A DNA stretch of 64,000 nucleotides from an uncultured Clostridia bacterium (GTDB taxonomy: Bacteria; Bacillota; Clostridia; Oscillospirales; Ruminococcaceae), in contig CANRLW010000001.1 of NCBI GenBank assembly GCA_947631575.1, forward strand, positions 1-64,000. The letters are read 5' to 3'. Positions 19,823 through 30,418 of the stretch are shown here, piece by piece. The position numbers and the translations under genes were made by a program. Position 1 is the stretch's first letter, and each line of letters opens with the position of its first letter. Under the pieces are notes generated by a model, which saw only the letters and a program-made list of their open reading frames with translations, did not search any database and was not told the origin of the DNA.

Positions 19823-21085
19823 TTAGCTGTCCTTTTGTGTTGCTCTTATTGTCACTTTATATTCTCCCGAGATCCAGCATTTCTGGTTTTCACCTTTGAG
19901 CTGGGCAGTTACGGTTATGTCCTGTGAGCCTTCTCTAAGCGAAACTCCCAGAAGATCCGCATTTACTATGATGTCATTGCCCGAAATTCCCGCCAGAACA
20001 TCAGACGGTCCTACAACGGTAAAGTTTATGTTGCGCGTTGTAAGTGAGATGTCATAATTATCGGGAGCGTTTGTAATTACAATGTTCTCGGTTTTTACGG
20101 GTATGCTTAATGTTCCATAATTTTCCGTTTTCCATTCTACCGTTACGCTGTTGTTTCCAGAAAGGTTCTTATATCCCTCGGGCAGGGGAATGGTGAAATA
20201 GGTCTTTCCAAGGCTTATGTCGGAAAGGTCAACTGTTCCTATGTCAAGCTTGCTTAGATTGTCAATAAGATTGCCCGGAGCAGCGACGATTATAGAAGAG
20301 GGCTGTATCTCGTATTTGAGACTGTCTATATCGAAATTGTCGGGATAGTTTATCACGATATTGAGTGGAAGTTCTTTCTGCCTGTAAATAGGTATATCCA
20401 CGGTAACATTTTCAGTCGAGAACTTCAGCCCGTCGGTGATTATTCTCGAGCCGTTTTCGCCGTAAATTATAAGCTCGCTGTTTGTCTGGAGCGATCCGGT
20501 AAGCTCGCCGTGATATCCCGAGCGCGCCTCAACTTTTGTTATTTTGTCTATAACAGACGCCGAGCCTGTTATGAACAGCTTTTCGGGAGAGGCGGTTATA
20601 TCTCCCGCATAGTATCCTTCGGGAAGGCTTATGTCGGGGGCAGTTCCCTCTATCTCAAATTCCTTTGTGATTATCTCATCTACCGTAAGCGTTATTTCCA
20701 GAGGCTCCTGCAACGTAATATTACATTCGGCATTCGTATTCGGAACGACGTTTACTTTAAAATTATATGTTCCTGCCGCGCGGACGCTCGACAGATCTAT
20801 TTCCGTTTTAAAATCGTCCGCTTTAAGACCACTTATGTCAAAACGTTTTCCCTCAATGCGAATAGTCGCAACTTCATTAAGTCCTCCGACTATTTCAAGA
20901 TTGTTTTGTTTCATAAATTCGGTCTGTTCAGGCGTTATTGCTATCCCGGTAATTTCCGTTTCTATCATGGGAAATACCTGTATAGAAACGACTATCCAGA
21001 AAGCCGCCGCAAGTATAAACGCAATAATAAGCGTTTTGTAGTTGCGTTTAAGATCACCGAGAAAGTTAAACAACAAATTCTTCAT
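19823..21085 (-). CDS. cdaR: YbbR-domain protein, CdaA regulator
   Basis: N-terminal TM plus YbbR-like repeats; adjacent to cdaA. Confidence 0.88.
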   Translation of the reverse strand: MKNLLFNFLGDLKRNYKTLIIAFILAAAFWIVVSIQVFPMIETEITGIAITPEQTEFMKQNNLEIVGGLNEVATIRIEGKRFDISGLKADDFKTEIDLSSVRAAGTYNFKVNVVPNTNAECNITLQEPLEITLTVDEIITKEFEIEGTAPDISLPEGYYAGDITASPEKLFITGSASVIDKITKVEARSGYHGELTGSLQTNSELIIYGENGSRIITDGLKFSTENVTVDIPIYRQKELPLNIVINYPDNFDIDSLKYEIQPSSIIVAAPGNLIDNLSKLDIGTVDLSDISLGKTYFTIPLPEGYKNLSGNNSVTVEWKTENYGTLSIPVKTENIVITNAPDNYDISLTTRNINFTVVGPSDVLAGISGNDIIVNADLLGVSLREGSQDITVTAQLKGENQKCWISGEYKVTIRATQKDS

Positions 21086-21102
21086 CTTCCGTCACCCCCA
21101 TG

Positions 21103-21966
21103 TTATTTCTTTCCCCTGGTCTTTTTCTTCTTATCGGTCGACGCTCCGGGCATATACTTTCTCAAAACAGAAATAAGACTTTCCTTTGAAAGGTCGCGCG
21201 AAAGCTGACCGTCCAGCGCAACGGAGATGTTTCCCGTTTCCTCCGATACTACAACGACCAGCGCGTCAGAGTTTTCGCTCATTCCGACAGCGGCTCTGTG
21301 TCGCGAGCCTAAGTCTGTCGTTAGATACTGGTCCTTCTGGGTGTTCGGAAGGAAACACCCCGCCGCGAATATCCTGTTGTCGCGGATAATAACCGCGCCG
21401 TCATGGAGAGGCGCTTTGTTGTAAAAAATGTTGCAGAAAAGCTCGGGCTCACATTCGGCGTTTATAATGCTCGTGGTTTCCTTTTCGATAATGTCGCCGA
21501 GTTTAGTAGAGCGCTCAATGACAATAAGCGCGCCCGTTTTTGATTCATGCAGCCTCTGACAGGCGTCCGCTATGCCGTTTATCGCTCTTTCGCGCACAGA
21601 AGTATTGCCCGCGCTTTTTTCTACAGACTGTGCAAAGGTCGTAACCTTTGTTCCTCCGACTTTTTCAAGTATTCTTCTAAGCTCCGGCTGAAATACTATC
21701 ATAAGCGCAATTATGCCGACCTGCAAGAAGTTGTTGAAAAGAAAGCTCATGGCTTTCAGTTGGAAGATCTGCACCAGAATATAAAGTACAACGACAATAA
21801 GTATACCCTTTAAAAGCTGCATGGCTCTTGTTTCGCGCATCAGCTTTATGATGTAGTATATGAAAAACGTAAGTATAAGGATATCCAGAACGTCAAAGAA
21901 GTTTATAGACTGAACTATCTTTACGAAATTTCTGAATATATCCTTTACATATTCAACTGTTTCCAA
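21103..21966 (-). CDS. cdaA: Diadenylate cyclase
   Basis: Three N-terminal TMs; LHDGAVIIRDNRI, LGSRHRAAVG motifs. Confidence 0.95.
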   Translation of the reverse strand: METVEYVKDIFRNFVKIVQSINFFDVLDILILTFFIYYIIKLMRETRAMQLLKGILIVVVLYILVQIFQLKAMSFLFNNFLQVGIIALMIVFQPELRRILEKVGGTKVTTFAQSVEKSAGNTSVRERAINGIADACQRLHESKTGALIVIERSTKLGDIIEKETTSIINAECEPELFCNIFYNKAPLHDGAVIIRDNRIFAAGCFLPNTQKDQYLTTDLGSRHRAAVGMSENSDALVVVVSEETGNISVALDGQLSRDLSKESLISVLRKYMPGASTDKKKKTRGKK

Positions 21967-21996
21967 TTATTGCTCCTTTTTGTTTTAAAGCATTGC

Positions 21997-22875
21997 TCAG
22001 TTCAGACTGTGGTCTTTTGATTTTATAAACACGCCGATGAAATCGGGTCCCGCGTTACAGCTTACGACAACTCCGCACTTGCTCACATAAGCGGGCGGGT
22101 AGCCTATCTTTTTCGTTAGCTTTTCGATAAGCTCCTTTTCTAGTTCGGGGCGCGTCGTTGTTACAAGACAGTAGGGCGTCGAGGGTATCATTCTCGAAGT
22201 GACAGTTTCAACCGCCGTATCAATAATAGCCTTTTCGCCGCGTGCTTTCTTAAGTACTGCCGTAACTTCCGCATGGAGCATTATAAGTGGCTTAAGTCCC
22301 ATAAGCTCGCCAAGGAACGATTTTGCCGCGGAAATTCTTCCCGACTTTTTCATGTGTTTAAGCCCAAAACCCACAATAAACGCCTCGGAATGTTCCGCCC
22401 AGTCCTCGAGATACGCTACTACGCTTTCGGTGCTTTGCCCCTCGCTTAATTTCTTGCAGGCCTCGATTATGGGATAGCCGTAGTGAATGGAATAATTCTT
22501 CGAGTCGACGTTGTAAATTTTAAGGTCTTTAAGCTCCTCTTTTACATTTTCCGCCGCAAGAACCGACTGCGAAAAAGTCTGCGAGCCAGCTCCGTCAATT
22601 ACGTCTACTATTATCTCCCTTGCGCCGTCTGCATAAAGTTCGCGGTATTTTTCCTCAAACTGGAGCTGGGTTATCTGCGAGTGTTTCGGGATCTCCTCTT
22701 GTTCTTTGAGGATCTTATAAATTTCCTCCTCGGTTATCTCTTGTCTGTCGAGATATTCTTTTCCCTGTACAGTCACGACAAACGGCATTATAGTAAGGTA
22801 TCTTTCCCATTCCTTTTCGGATTCGCGGGTAATGTCACAGCCGCTGTCAGTGATTATTCTTACTTTTTCGCTCAT
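21997..22875 (-). CDS. DegV family fatty-acid-binding protein
   Basis: KVRIITDSGCDI, SGRISAAKSFLGELMGLKPLI. Confidence 0.92.
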   Translation of the reverse strand: MSEKVRIITDSGCDITRESEKEWERYLTIMPFVVTVQGKEYLDRQEITEEEIYKILKEQEEIPKHSQITQLQFEEKYRELYADGAREIIVDVIDGAGSQTFSQSVLAAENVKEELKDLKIYNVDSKNYSIHYGYPIIEACKKLSEGQSTESVVAYLEDWAEHSEAFIVGFGLKHMKKSGRISAAKSFLGELMGLKPLIMLHAEVTAVLKKARGEKAIIDTAVETVTSRMIPSTPYCLVTTTRPELEKELIEKLTKKIGYPPAYVSKCGVVVSCNAGPDFIGVFIKSKDHSLN

Positions 22876-22953
22876 AAATATATTTCCTTTCAAAATTATT
22901 TCCTTTTTGCTTTAGGTCAATTATTTACTTATCATTGACCTTAATAAATTTCG

Positions 22954-23457
22954 TTAGTCCACACTATTCCAGTCAAATTTTGTAAGCTGACCCTCGTTCT
23001 GAAGTTCGGGAAAATCCCACTGTCTTAATATCTCGTAAACCGCGATAGCGACGCTGTTCGAGAGATTAAGACTTCTCAAAGTCGGCATCATCGGGATTCT
23101 TACGCAGCTTTCTTTGTTATGTAAAAGCAATTCTTCGGGAAGTCCCGCGTCCTCTCTCCCGAACATAATAAAACAGCCGTCGGGATAAGAAACGTCCGAA
23201 TATCGTTTCTGCGCTTTGGTTGAGAAAAAATAGACATGCTCGCTGTGCTTTGCGAAAAAATCGCCGTAGCCGTCATAATACGATATGTCGAGATATTTCC
23301 AATAGTCCAGCCCTGCGCGTTTAAGCTGCCTGTCCGTAGGGGAAAACCCCATAGGCTTTATTATATGGAGAGCCGCCCCCGTAACGGCGCACGTCCGCGC
23401 AATATTCCCCGTGTTCTGCGGTATCTGCGGCTCTGCAAGAACAATGTTGAGCTTCAA
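22954..23457 (-). CDS. trmL: tRNA (cytidine(34)-2'-O)-methyltransferase
   Basis: NIVLAEPQIPQNTGNIARTC, MFGREDAGLPEELL, RSLNLSNSVAIAVYE. Confidence 0.95.
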   Translation of the reverse strand: MKLNIVLAEPQIPQNTGNIARTCAVTGAALHIIKPMGFSPTDRQLKRAGLDYWKYLDISYYDGYGDFFAKHSEHVYFFSTKAQKRYSDVSYPDGCFIMFGREDAGLPEELLLHNKESCVRIPMMPTLRSLNLSNSVAIAVYEILRQWDFPELQNEGQLTKFDWNSVD

Positions 23458-23614
23458 TTATCATGTCTCTCTTTCAAATTTTTTGCTCCAAATTTAAGTA
23501 TACCATAAATAAACAAGTTTTGCAATAGCTTTTTTTACTTGACAATTACATTTTTATATGATAAAATTTATACAGATTGATTTTTTATAACAAGTTAAAA
23601 AGGGCAAAGAACAG

Positions 23615-24700
23615 ATGTTAAATAATATACACGCATCAAACATAAAATTCCGCGGTGAAAGGAGCTCGGAGATAGCTCTCGCCTGCGATATAACGGCAAA
23701 TTCGGCAGTTGTAGAGCTGTTTGATATCGCGCTCCGCCGTCCTTATTCGAGGACAGCGCTCTACGGCATAAGACCGACCTCGGACAATATCGCCGAAACA
23801 ATGCGCCGACTTTCGGTGACTGCGCTAAGAAACGCGGGAGTTCCTTCCTCTGCAATAAAAGGAGCGGTCTTTTCCGCGGGACTTCATATCTCCGACAGCC
23901 TCGAACAGGAGCTTTCTCCGAGCGACTTGGGGTTATTGCCCGAAACGGAAATTATGTTCGTTCCGTATATTTCCGCGAGGCTAAGCGGGAGATTTACGGC
24001 GGCACTGCTCACAGTTCCCGAAGACGATCTTCTTGTGGTGGACATAGGGAGCAGCCTTTGCGTCGCGGAAAAATGCGGCGGGGCAATAAGGTGCGCTGGA
24101 TTTTCACTTTCGGGCGCATTCGACGGTACTGCCTTAGAAAGCGGAATGCCCGCAGAAAACGGAGCAATAGACGCCGTCCGCAGGGAAAAGGGCGGCGCGA
24201 TAGAATATGAAGTTGTCGGTGATGCCGACAGCATAGGCATTTCTCCCGCGGGAGCGGTCTGCGCGGCAAAGATAATGCTTTCCGAGGGGATAATTGACGA
24301 GGACGGCATTATGACCGACCGCGACCTTTTTGCCATAGGAGAGGACTTTTTCATCTCACAGAGCGATATCCGCGCGATACAGTCCGATAAGGCAAAATGC
24401 GCCTCAGTCTTTGAGTTTTTTGCCGGTGAAAAGCTGTATCTTTCGGGAGCGCCTTTTGCAAACGACGAGGGCTTTCGCGCAATGGCGGCTATCGGCGCTG
24501 TACCGAAAAAGAAAGCCAGCTTTTGCGGAAATTCGGCTCTTCGCGGCGCGGAAAATTATCTTCTCTCGGAAAAATGCAGGGAGAATGCGCATCAGATAAT
24601 AAATAGTGCCGAGGATATTTCGGAAATGCTCGAAGAAAAATTCGACGGGAAATATTTTGAACATTTAAGTTTTAGGAAAATATTAGAAAAAAATTGTTAA
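23615..24700 (+). CDS. Divergent RACo/DUF4445-like ASKHA-fold protein lacking the N-terminal ferredoxin domain
   Basis: FSLSGAFDGTALESGMPAENGAIDAV, ISPAGAVCAAKIMLSEGIIDEDG, SDIRAIQSDKAK patterns. Confidence 0.65.
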   Translation: MLNNIHASNIKFRGERSSEIALACDITANSAVVELFDIALRRPYSRTALYGIRPTSDNIAETMRRLSVTALRNAGVPSSAIKGAVFSAGLHISDSLEQELSPSDLGLLPETEIMFVPYISARLSGRFTAALLTVPEDDLLVVDIGSSLCVAEKCGGAIRCAGFSLSGAFDGTALESGMPAENGAIDAVRREKGGAIEYEVVGDADSIGISPAGAVCAAKIMLSEGIIDEDGIMTDRDLFAIGEDFFISQSDIRAIQSDKAKCASVFEFFAGEKLYLSGAPFANDEGFRAMAAIGAVPKKKASFCGNSALRGAENYLLSEKCRENAHQIINSAEDISEMLEEKFDGKYFEHLSFRKILEKNC

Positions 24701-24901
24701 AATTCTATAAAACTACTTGATTTTTTTTATCAATAGTGTTATAATAATTAGGCATTTGGTATCCGTTGGGATAATTGTGCCTTGCTGTAAAAAGTGAAAG
24801 CACAACTTCCGGCGTGTGTTTAATGCAGAGAAGAAGTTCTCAACATTAAAAAACGGATAGTCCGCTGAACATAAAAAGGAAAGAACCTTTTGCGGATTGT
24901 G

Positions 24902-24972
24902 TTCCTGCATATTTGCAGGCGGCGCGGGATAAGCCCTGTTCAAGAATATCCGAAAATCATCAGGAGGAAGAA
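24902..24972 (+). promoter_or_regulatory. Candidate structured rplS (L19) mRNA leader
   Basis: Hairpin CCTGC-atattt-GCAGG followed by GGCGCGGGATAAGCCC just upstream of the L19 SD. Confidence 0.35.
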
Positions 24973-25314
24973 ATGGACGCACTGAAAATCATTGAGAAGA
25001 GCAGTATGAAAGAAACTGCTCCCAAAATCGAGGTAGGAGACCTGGTAAAGGTTTATGTTCGCATCAAAGAGGGCGACAAGAGCCGTATCCAGATGTTCGA
25101 GGGAACTGTTATCGCCAAGAAACACGGCGGAGTAAACGAGACCTTTACTGTAAGGCGCGTTGCTCACGGTTGCGGCGTTGAGAGAGTTTTCCCGCTCCAT
25201 TCTCCGTCAGTGGACAAGGTAGAGGTAGTCAGAAACGGTAAAGTCCGCAGAGCAAAGCTTTATTATCTGCGTGACAGAGTCGGAAAGGCTGCAAAAGTTA
25301 AGTCCAAGGTCTGA
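24973..25314 (+). CDS. rplS: 50S ribosomal protein L19
   Basis: [34 protein letters not shown] aggagg. Confidence 0.97.
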   Translation: MDALKIIEKSSMKETAPKIEVGDLVKVYVRIKEGDKSRIQMFEGTVIAKKHGGVNETFTVRRVAHGCGVERVFPLHSPSVDKVEVVRNGKVRRAKLYYLRDRVGKAAKVKSKV

Positions 25315-25336
25315 TCCGGCGGATATCCGTCGGGAG

Positions 25337-25390
25337 AGCGCAAGTGTCGGGGTTATGCCGGAAATAAGGCATAGCCTTCGCACCGGCGCT
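25337..25390 (+). other. Imperfect long hairpin between rplS and lepB
   Basis: AGCGC-aa-GTG-t-CGG GGTTATGCC-ggaaataa-GGCATAGCC-ttCG-CAC-cg-GCGCT. Confidence 0.6.
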
Positions 25391-25413
25391 TAAAACGCGA
25401 AAAGAGTTGTGCT

Positions 25414-26199
25414 ATGAACGAGTTTGGCGAAAAAGATGATCAGAAAAAATCGGTAGACGATCTTGTCGACGAGATATTGAAAGAAAGGTCTGCGAACGCG
25501 GACAATTCGGAAAAGTCGGACAGGTCTGACATGTCGGACTATCCTGAAACCGAAGAAAACAGGACGACCGTAACAGAAGACGTGAGCGAACAATACGGCG
25601 AAAAGTCCGACGCGTCAAGCGATACGGCAGATGAGGAAGAAACAAAGCCGTTTGAAAACGCGGTGGACTGGGTATGTTCAATTGTATTCACGGCGGCGGC
25701 GGTCATACTTATAAATCTGTTTTTGTTCCGCGCGATAACCGTTGACGGCACATCTATGTGTGATACATTACAGGATAAGGATGTTGTTATTACAACAAAC
25801 CTTGTGGCAGAGCCGAAGTTTGGCGATGTTGTGGTGGTAGAGGCAGACAGTCTCATTCATTCCGAAACGGGGCTTTACGGAGAACCTATAATAAAGCGCG
25901 TTATAGGAGAAGAGGGCGATACAATCAGGTTTGACCTTGCAGCGGGCGATGTTTACCGCAACGGAGAGAAACTCGAAGAGGACTACATTTTAGGTCCTAC
26001 AAACCAGAGCCACAGAGGCTGGGTCGAAAGCGGAGTGGATTACGTTGTGCCGGAAAACTGTGTCTTTGTTATGGGCGACAACCGAATTGTGTCCCACGAC
26101 AGCCGCGACCTCGGTCTTATCGGCTTTGTGGATAAAAAATACGTTATGGGAAAAGCGCTGTTCAGATTATTCCCGCTCGACAAGATGAGGTGGCTGTAA
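25414..26199 (+). CDS. lepB: Signal peptidase I
   Basis: DGTSMCDTLQDKDVV, IIKRVIGEEGD, VMGDNRIVSHDSRDLG. Confidence 0.95.
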   Translation: MNEFGEKDDQKKSVDDLVDEILKERSANADNSEKSDRSDMSDYPETEENRTTVTEDVSEQYGEKSDASSDTADEEETKPFENAVDWVCSIVFTAAAVILINLFLFRAITVDGTSMCDTLQDKDVVITTNLVAEPKFGDVVVVEADSLIHSETGLYGEPIIKRVIGEEGDTIRFDLAAGDVYRNGEKLEEDYILGPTNQSHRGWVESGVDYVVPENCVFVMGDNRIVSHDSRDLGLIGFVDKKYVMGKALFRLFPLDKMRWL

Positions 26200-26204
26200 A
26201 AGCT

Positions 26205-27083
26205 ATGAGCGAGGTCGGGAATATACAGTGGTTTCCGGGTCATATGACCAAAACCAAGAGGCTTATAGAGGCTGACTTAAAGCTTGTAGACGCGGTGGTA
26301 GAGGTAATTGACGCGAGAATACCCGAAAGCAGCAGAAACCCCATGATAGACGAAATATGTTCGGGAAAGCCGCGCGTTGTGCTTATGAATAAAAGCGACA
26401 TAGCAGACGAAAGCGCGACGGCTCTCTGGAAACTGTATTATGAAAAGCGCGGGGCATGCGTTGTTGTGTGCGATTGTAGGAGCGGAAAGGGACTGAACAG
26501 GTTTGTTCCCGCCGTGAAAAAACAGCTTTCGGACATTATCGAGCGCAGAAAGTCGCGTGGCATGATAGGAAAAGCATTGAGGCTTATGGTCGTAGGTATC
26601 CCGAACGTCGGGAAATCTTCGTTTATAAACCGAATGGCAAATTCAAAGCGCACAAAAGTCGGCGATAAGCCCGGAGTTACCCGCGGAAAACAGTGGGTGT
26701 CCATTGATAAGGACATGGAGCTTTTGGATATGCCGGGGATATTGTGGCATAAGTTCGACGACAAAGATGCGGCGCAGAAACTGGCGTTCACCGGGGCGAT
26801 AAAAGACGAGATAACCGACACGGCGGCTCTCGCAGAGGCTCTCGGAGAATTGCTGTTAGACCGTTTTCCCGAGCTTATAAAGGCAAGATATAAGATAAGC
26901 GGCGAAGGCAATATTTTAGCCGAGATAGCAAAAAAGCGCGGAATGCTGATATCGGGCGGAGCACCCGACACCGAGCGCGCGGCAATTACGCTCCTCGATG
27001 AGTTCAGAAGTGGAAAGATCGGCAGGATAACGCTAGACGAGCCGCCTTATTATGAGGGAAAAGCAGATGAGCATACATCATAA
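26205..27083 (+). CDS. rbgA: Ribosome biogenesis GTPase RbgA/YlqF
   Basis: [28 protein letters not shown], circularly permuted GTPase. Confidence 0.95.
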   Translation: MSEVGNIQWFPGHMTKTKRLIEADLKLVDAVVEVIDARIPESSRNPMIDEICSGKPRVVLMNKSDIADESATALWKLYYEKRGACVVVCDCRSGKGLNRFVPAVKKQLSDIIERRKSRGMIGKALRLMVVGIPNVGKSSFINRMANSKRTKVGDKPGVTRGKQWVSIDKDMELLDMPGILWHKFDDKDAAQKLAFTGAIKDEITDTAALAEALGELLLDRFPELIKARYKISGEGNILAEIAKKRGMLISGGAPDTERAAITLLDEFRSGKIGRITLDEPPYYEGKADEHTS

Positions 27084-27762
27084 AAGCAAGGACACTCTTC
27101 TTTTATTAGAGGGGCTTGAAAATGCTGAAAGCCTGCGCGATTTTGACAGGATAGTGTCGGAAAAGTACGGAGTTGTCTGCGGTATAGACGAGGCGGGCAG
27201 AGGTCCTATAGCGGGCGCTGTTTATGCCGCCGCAGTCATATTAGACCCCAACAAGCCGATAGAAGGCTTAAACGACAGCAAAAAGCTCACTCCCAAAAAG
27301 CGTGAAAAGCTGTTTGAGGAAATTTGGGACAAGGCGCTTGCGGCGAGCGTGTCCTGCGCAACGGCTGAGGAAATCGATCAAACCGATATTTTGTCGGCGG
27401 ACCTGCTTGCAATGTCAAGAGCGTTTGAGGGCTTATGCATAAGTCCGAAGATAGTTTTGGTGGACGGAGATGTTCTCCCCGAGCTTAATGATCCGATGAA
27501 CGCCGATGTTAAATACGGCGGCGAGCTTAAAAACGTCATAGGCGGCGACGCGAAAAGCGAGGCGATAGCGGCGGCGTCTATACTTGCGAAAGTGACACGT
27601 GACAGGGAAATGGCAGAGCTTGCTCTGAAATATCCGCAGTACGGCTTTGAAAAGCACAAGGGCTACGGCACGAAAGCTCATTATGAATCCATTGAGAAAT
27701 ACGGGCTCTGTCCTATTCATAGAAAGTCTTTTCTAAAGAAATATCTTAATAAAAATGAGTGA
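27067..27762 (+). CDS. rnhB: Ribonuclease HII
   Basis: [32 protein letters not shown]; overlaps rbgA. Confidence 0.95.
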   Translation: MSIHHKSKDTLLLLEGLENAESLRDFDRIVSEKYGVVCGIDEAGRGPIAGAVYAAAVILDPNKPIEGLNDSKKLTPKKREKLFEEIWDKALAASVSCATAEEIDQTDILSADLLAMSRAFEGLCISPKIVLVDGDVLPELNDPMNADVKYGGELKNVIGGDAKSEAIAAASILAKVTRDREMAELALKYPQYGFEKHKGYGTKAHYESIEKYGLCPIHRKSFLKKYLNKNE

Positions 27763-28135
27763 CAAACAGGAAAAAGGCGCGCTCGGAGAAGACGCGGTAT
27801 GCGCGGAGCTTATCCGTCGCGGACACAGCATAATCTGCCGTAATTACAGAAAAAGGTTCGGAGAGATAGACATAATTTCAAAGTCGGGCAGATTTATTGT
27901 TTTTACCGAAGTCAAAACCAGAAAATATAACAGCCTGATAAGCGGCGCGGAGGCAGTAAATCCTGCAAAACAGAGGAAGATAATCCTGACTGCCGACGCT
28001 TATCTTTCGGAAAACCCCACCGACCTACAGCCGCGCTATGACATTGCGGAGGTCACTGTAGACAGGGGAAAGGTCGCGAGAATAAGCATTTATGAGGACG
28101 CATTCTCGACCGACGGGGTCTATACCGTAAATTGA
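27755..28135 (+). CDS. YraN family (UPF0102) endonuclease-like protein
   Basis: [18 protein letters not shown]...[27 protein letters not shown]. Confidence 0.93.
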   Translation: MSDKQEKGALGEDAVCAELIRRGHSIICRNYRKRFGEIDIISKSGRFIVFTEVKTRKYNSLISGAEAVNPAKQRKIILTADAYLSENPTDLQPRYDIAEVTVDRGKVARISIYEDAFSTDGVYTVN

Positions 28136-28149
28136 AAGGAACAGAAGAT

Positions 28150-29640
28150 ATGAACTATGCGAGCACAAGAAATTCTTCTTTGAAGGCAACAAGCGCACAC
28201 GCTATAGTAAAGGGACTTTCCGACGAGGGCGGACTGTTCGTTCCCGAAAGTATCCCTGCGCTCACAAAAGAAGAAATAATTAGCTTTGGAGATAAAAAGT
28301 ATTCGGAAAGAGCGTTCGAGGTGTTCTCGAAATATTTGACCGATTTTACCGCCGAAGAGTTGAAGAATTGCGTTGAGAGCGCGTATAACACAAAGAATTT
28401 TGACAGTGAAAATATCGCCGAGATAACAAAACTTAACGGCGGAAGATATGTCCTTGAACTCTGGCACGGTCCTACCTGCGCATTCAAGGATATGGCTCTC
28501 CAGATACTGCCGTATCTTCTTACAACCTCCGCTAAAAAAGAAGTCAGCGGAAAGCAGATCGCCATTCTCGTTGCAACGAGCGGCGATACGGGAAAAGCCG
28601 CGCTCGAGGGCTTTAAGGACGTAGACGGAACTTCTATCTGCGTTTTCTATCCCGAGGACGGCGTATCTCCAATGCAGAAACGCCAGATGACCACGCAGGA
28701 GGGCAAAAACGTAAACGTCTGCGCAGTAAAGGGCAATTTTGACGACTGCCAGAATGGAGTAAAGGCGATATTCACAAACCGTGAAACCGAGCAAAAGCTC
28801 CTTGAAAATAATATTCTGCTGTCAAGCGCCAACTCAATTAACTGGGGCAGACTTGCGCCGCAGATAGTTTATTATGTTTCGACATATGCACAGCTTGTAA
28901 AAGATGGCGAAATTGCTTTCGGCGAGAAGGTAAATATAGTTGTTCCCACGGGCAATTTCGGAAACATTCTGGCTGCTTATTATGCAAAGCTTATGGGCAT
29001 ACCAGTAAACAAGCTCATCTGCGCATCCAACAGCAATAACGTCCTCACCGATTTTATCAACACGGGCGTTTACGACAGAAACAGAAAGTTCTATACGACT
29101 GTTTCTCCGTCTATGGATATACTTATCTCGTCAAATCTCGAACGTCTGCTCTATCACTTTACCGGAGAAAATGACAAGCTCATAAACGAGTGGTTCACTT
29201 CTCTTAAAGATACGGGAAGATACGAGGTAAACGAGGACGTAAAGAAAAAGCTCTCTGAGGAGTTCTTTGCTGGTTTCTGCACTGATGATGAAACAAAGGC
29301 TCAGATAAAGAAAACGTTTGAAGAGGAAAATTATCTTCTCGATACGCATACGGCTGTAGCAGTCAAGGTTTACGAAGATTATAAGACGAAAACCGGCGAC
29401 ACTACAAAGACAATTATTGCCTCAACCGCAAATCCATATAAATTCGGCAGGGCAGTTTTCGAGTCGGTCGGCGGAAATGCCGAGGGCGACGAGTTTGATG
29501 TTATAGCAAAGCTCGAAGAGAAAACCGGCACAAAGATCCCCGCGCCTCTTGCTGCGACAAGAGATAAAGCCGTAAGATTTACGAACAGTGTTGAAAAGCA
29601 GGACATGAACAAGGCTGTCCTTGACTTTCTCAAAAGCTGA
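28150..29640 (+). CDS. thrC: Threonine synthase
   Basis: MNYASTRNSS, GPTCAFKDMALQ, VATSGDTGKAALEGF. Confidence 0.96.
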   Translation: MNYASTRNSSLKATSAHAIVKGLSDEGGLFVPESIPALTKEEIISFGDKKYSERAFEVFSKYLTDFTAEELKNCVESAYNTKNFDSENIAEITKLNGGRYVLELWHGPTCAFKDMALQILPYLLTTSAKKEVSGKQIAILVATSGDTGKAALEGFKDVDGTSICVFYPEDGVSPMQKRQMTTQEGKNVNVCAVKGNFDDCQNGVKAIFTNRETEQKLLENNILLSSANSINWGRLAPQIVYYVSTYAQLVKDGEIAFGEKVNIVVPTGNFGNILAAYYAKLMGIPVNKLICASNSNNVLTDFINTGVYDRNRKFYTTVSPSMDILISSNLERLLYHFTGENDKLINEWFTSLKDTGRYEVNEDVKKKLSEEFFAGFCTDDETKAQIKKTFEEENYLLDTHTAVAVKVYEDYKTKTGDTTKTIIASTANPYKFGRAVFESVGGNAEGDEFDVIAKLEEKTGTKIPAPLAATRDKAVRFTNSVEKQDMNKAVLDFLKS

Positions 29641-30341
29641 TGCTGTATACAATAGGCGACCTTCATCTTTCGCTCGGAACAGATAAGCCTATGGATATTT
29701 TCGCGGGCTGGGATAATCATGTTGAGCGCCTGAAAGAAAACTGGAACTCGAAAATAACCGACGAGGATACCGTTGTGCTTTTAGGCGACCATTCGTGGGC
29801 AATGAAACTCGAGGACACGGCGGCTGACCTTGGGTTTATAAATTCCGAACTTAAGGGCAGGAAAATTCTCACCAAAGGCAATCACGACCTCTGGTGGCAG
29901 ACGATGAACAAGATAACGGCGTTCGTTGAAAAAAACGGCTTTTCAAACATAAGTTTTTTGTTTAACAACGCTTTCCTTGTAGACGGCTTGTCTATCTGCG
30001 GAACGCGCGGCTGGATAAGCGAAAACGGCGAGCCTGCGGACGCAAAAGTTCTTGCAAGAGAGGCAGGACGGCTCGAAATGTCGCTCCAGGCGGGCGTAAA
30101 ACTCGGCGGCGAGCTTGTGGCGTTTATACATTATCCGCCCGTATACCGCGGAGAAGTGAACCAGCCGATAGTAGACGTTCTGAAAAAATACGGCGTAAAG
30201 CGCTGTTATTATGCACACTTACACGGCGGCGCAATAAGAGGCGCAGTCGAGGGAATGTACGGCGGAATTGAATATAAGCTCGTTTCGGCTGATTCTTTAA
30301 AGTTTGACCCCCTGGCGGTAAACGGGAATTTGATAAAATAA
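29640..30341 (+). CDS. Metallophosphoesterase
   Basis: LYTIGDLHLS, LLGDHSW, TKGNHDLWW, YAHLHGG. Confidence 0.92.
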   Translation: MLYTIGDLHLSLGTDKPMDIFAGWDNHVERLKENWNSKITDEDTVVLLGDHSWAMKLEDTAADLGFINSELKGRKILTKGNHDLWWQTMNKITAFVEKNGFSNISFLFNNAFLVDGLSICGTRGWISENGEPADAKVLAREAGRLEMSLQAGVKLGGELVAFIHYPPVYRGEVNQPIVDVLKKYGVKRCYYAHLHGGAIRGAVEGMYGGIEYKLVSADSLKFDPLAVNGNLIK

Positions 30342-30418
30342 ATAATTGGAGCAATGCTCCCGAAAATAATAACCGTCCTTAAAGCTATAGCTTTTTCGGA
30401 CAAGGAAGGAAATTTAAA

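Noticed and set aside
20510-21208. 232-aa + strand ORF antisense to cdaR/cdaA
   Set aside because: Shadow ORF over recognisable genes.
28120-28794. 224-aa - strand ORF antisense to thrC
   Set aside because: Shadow ORF; no plausible protein family.
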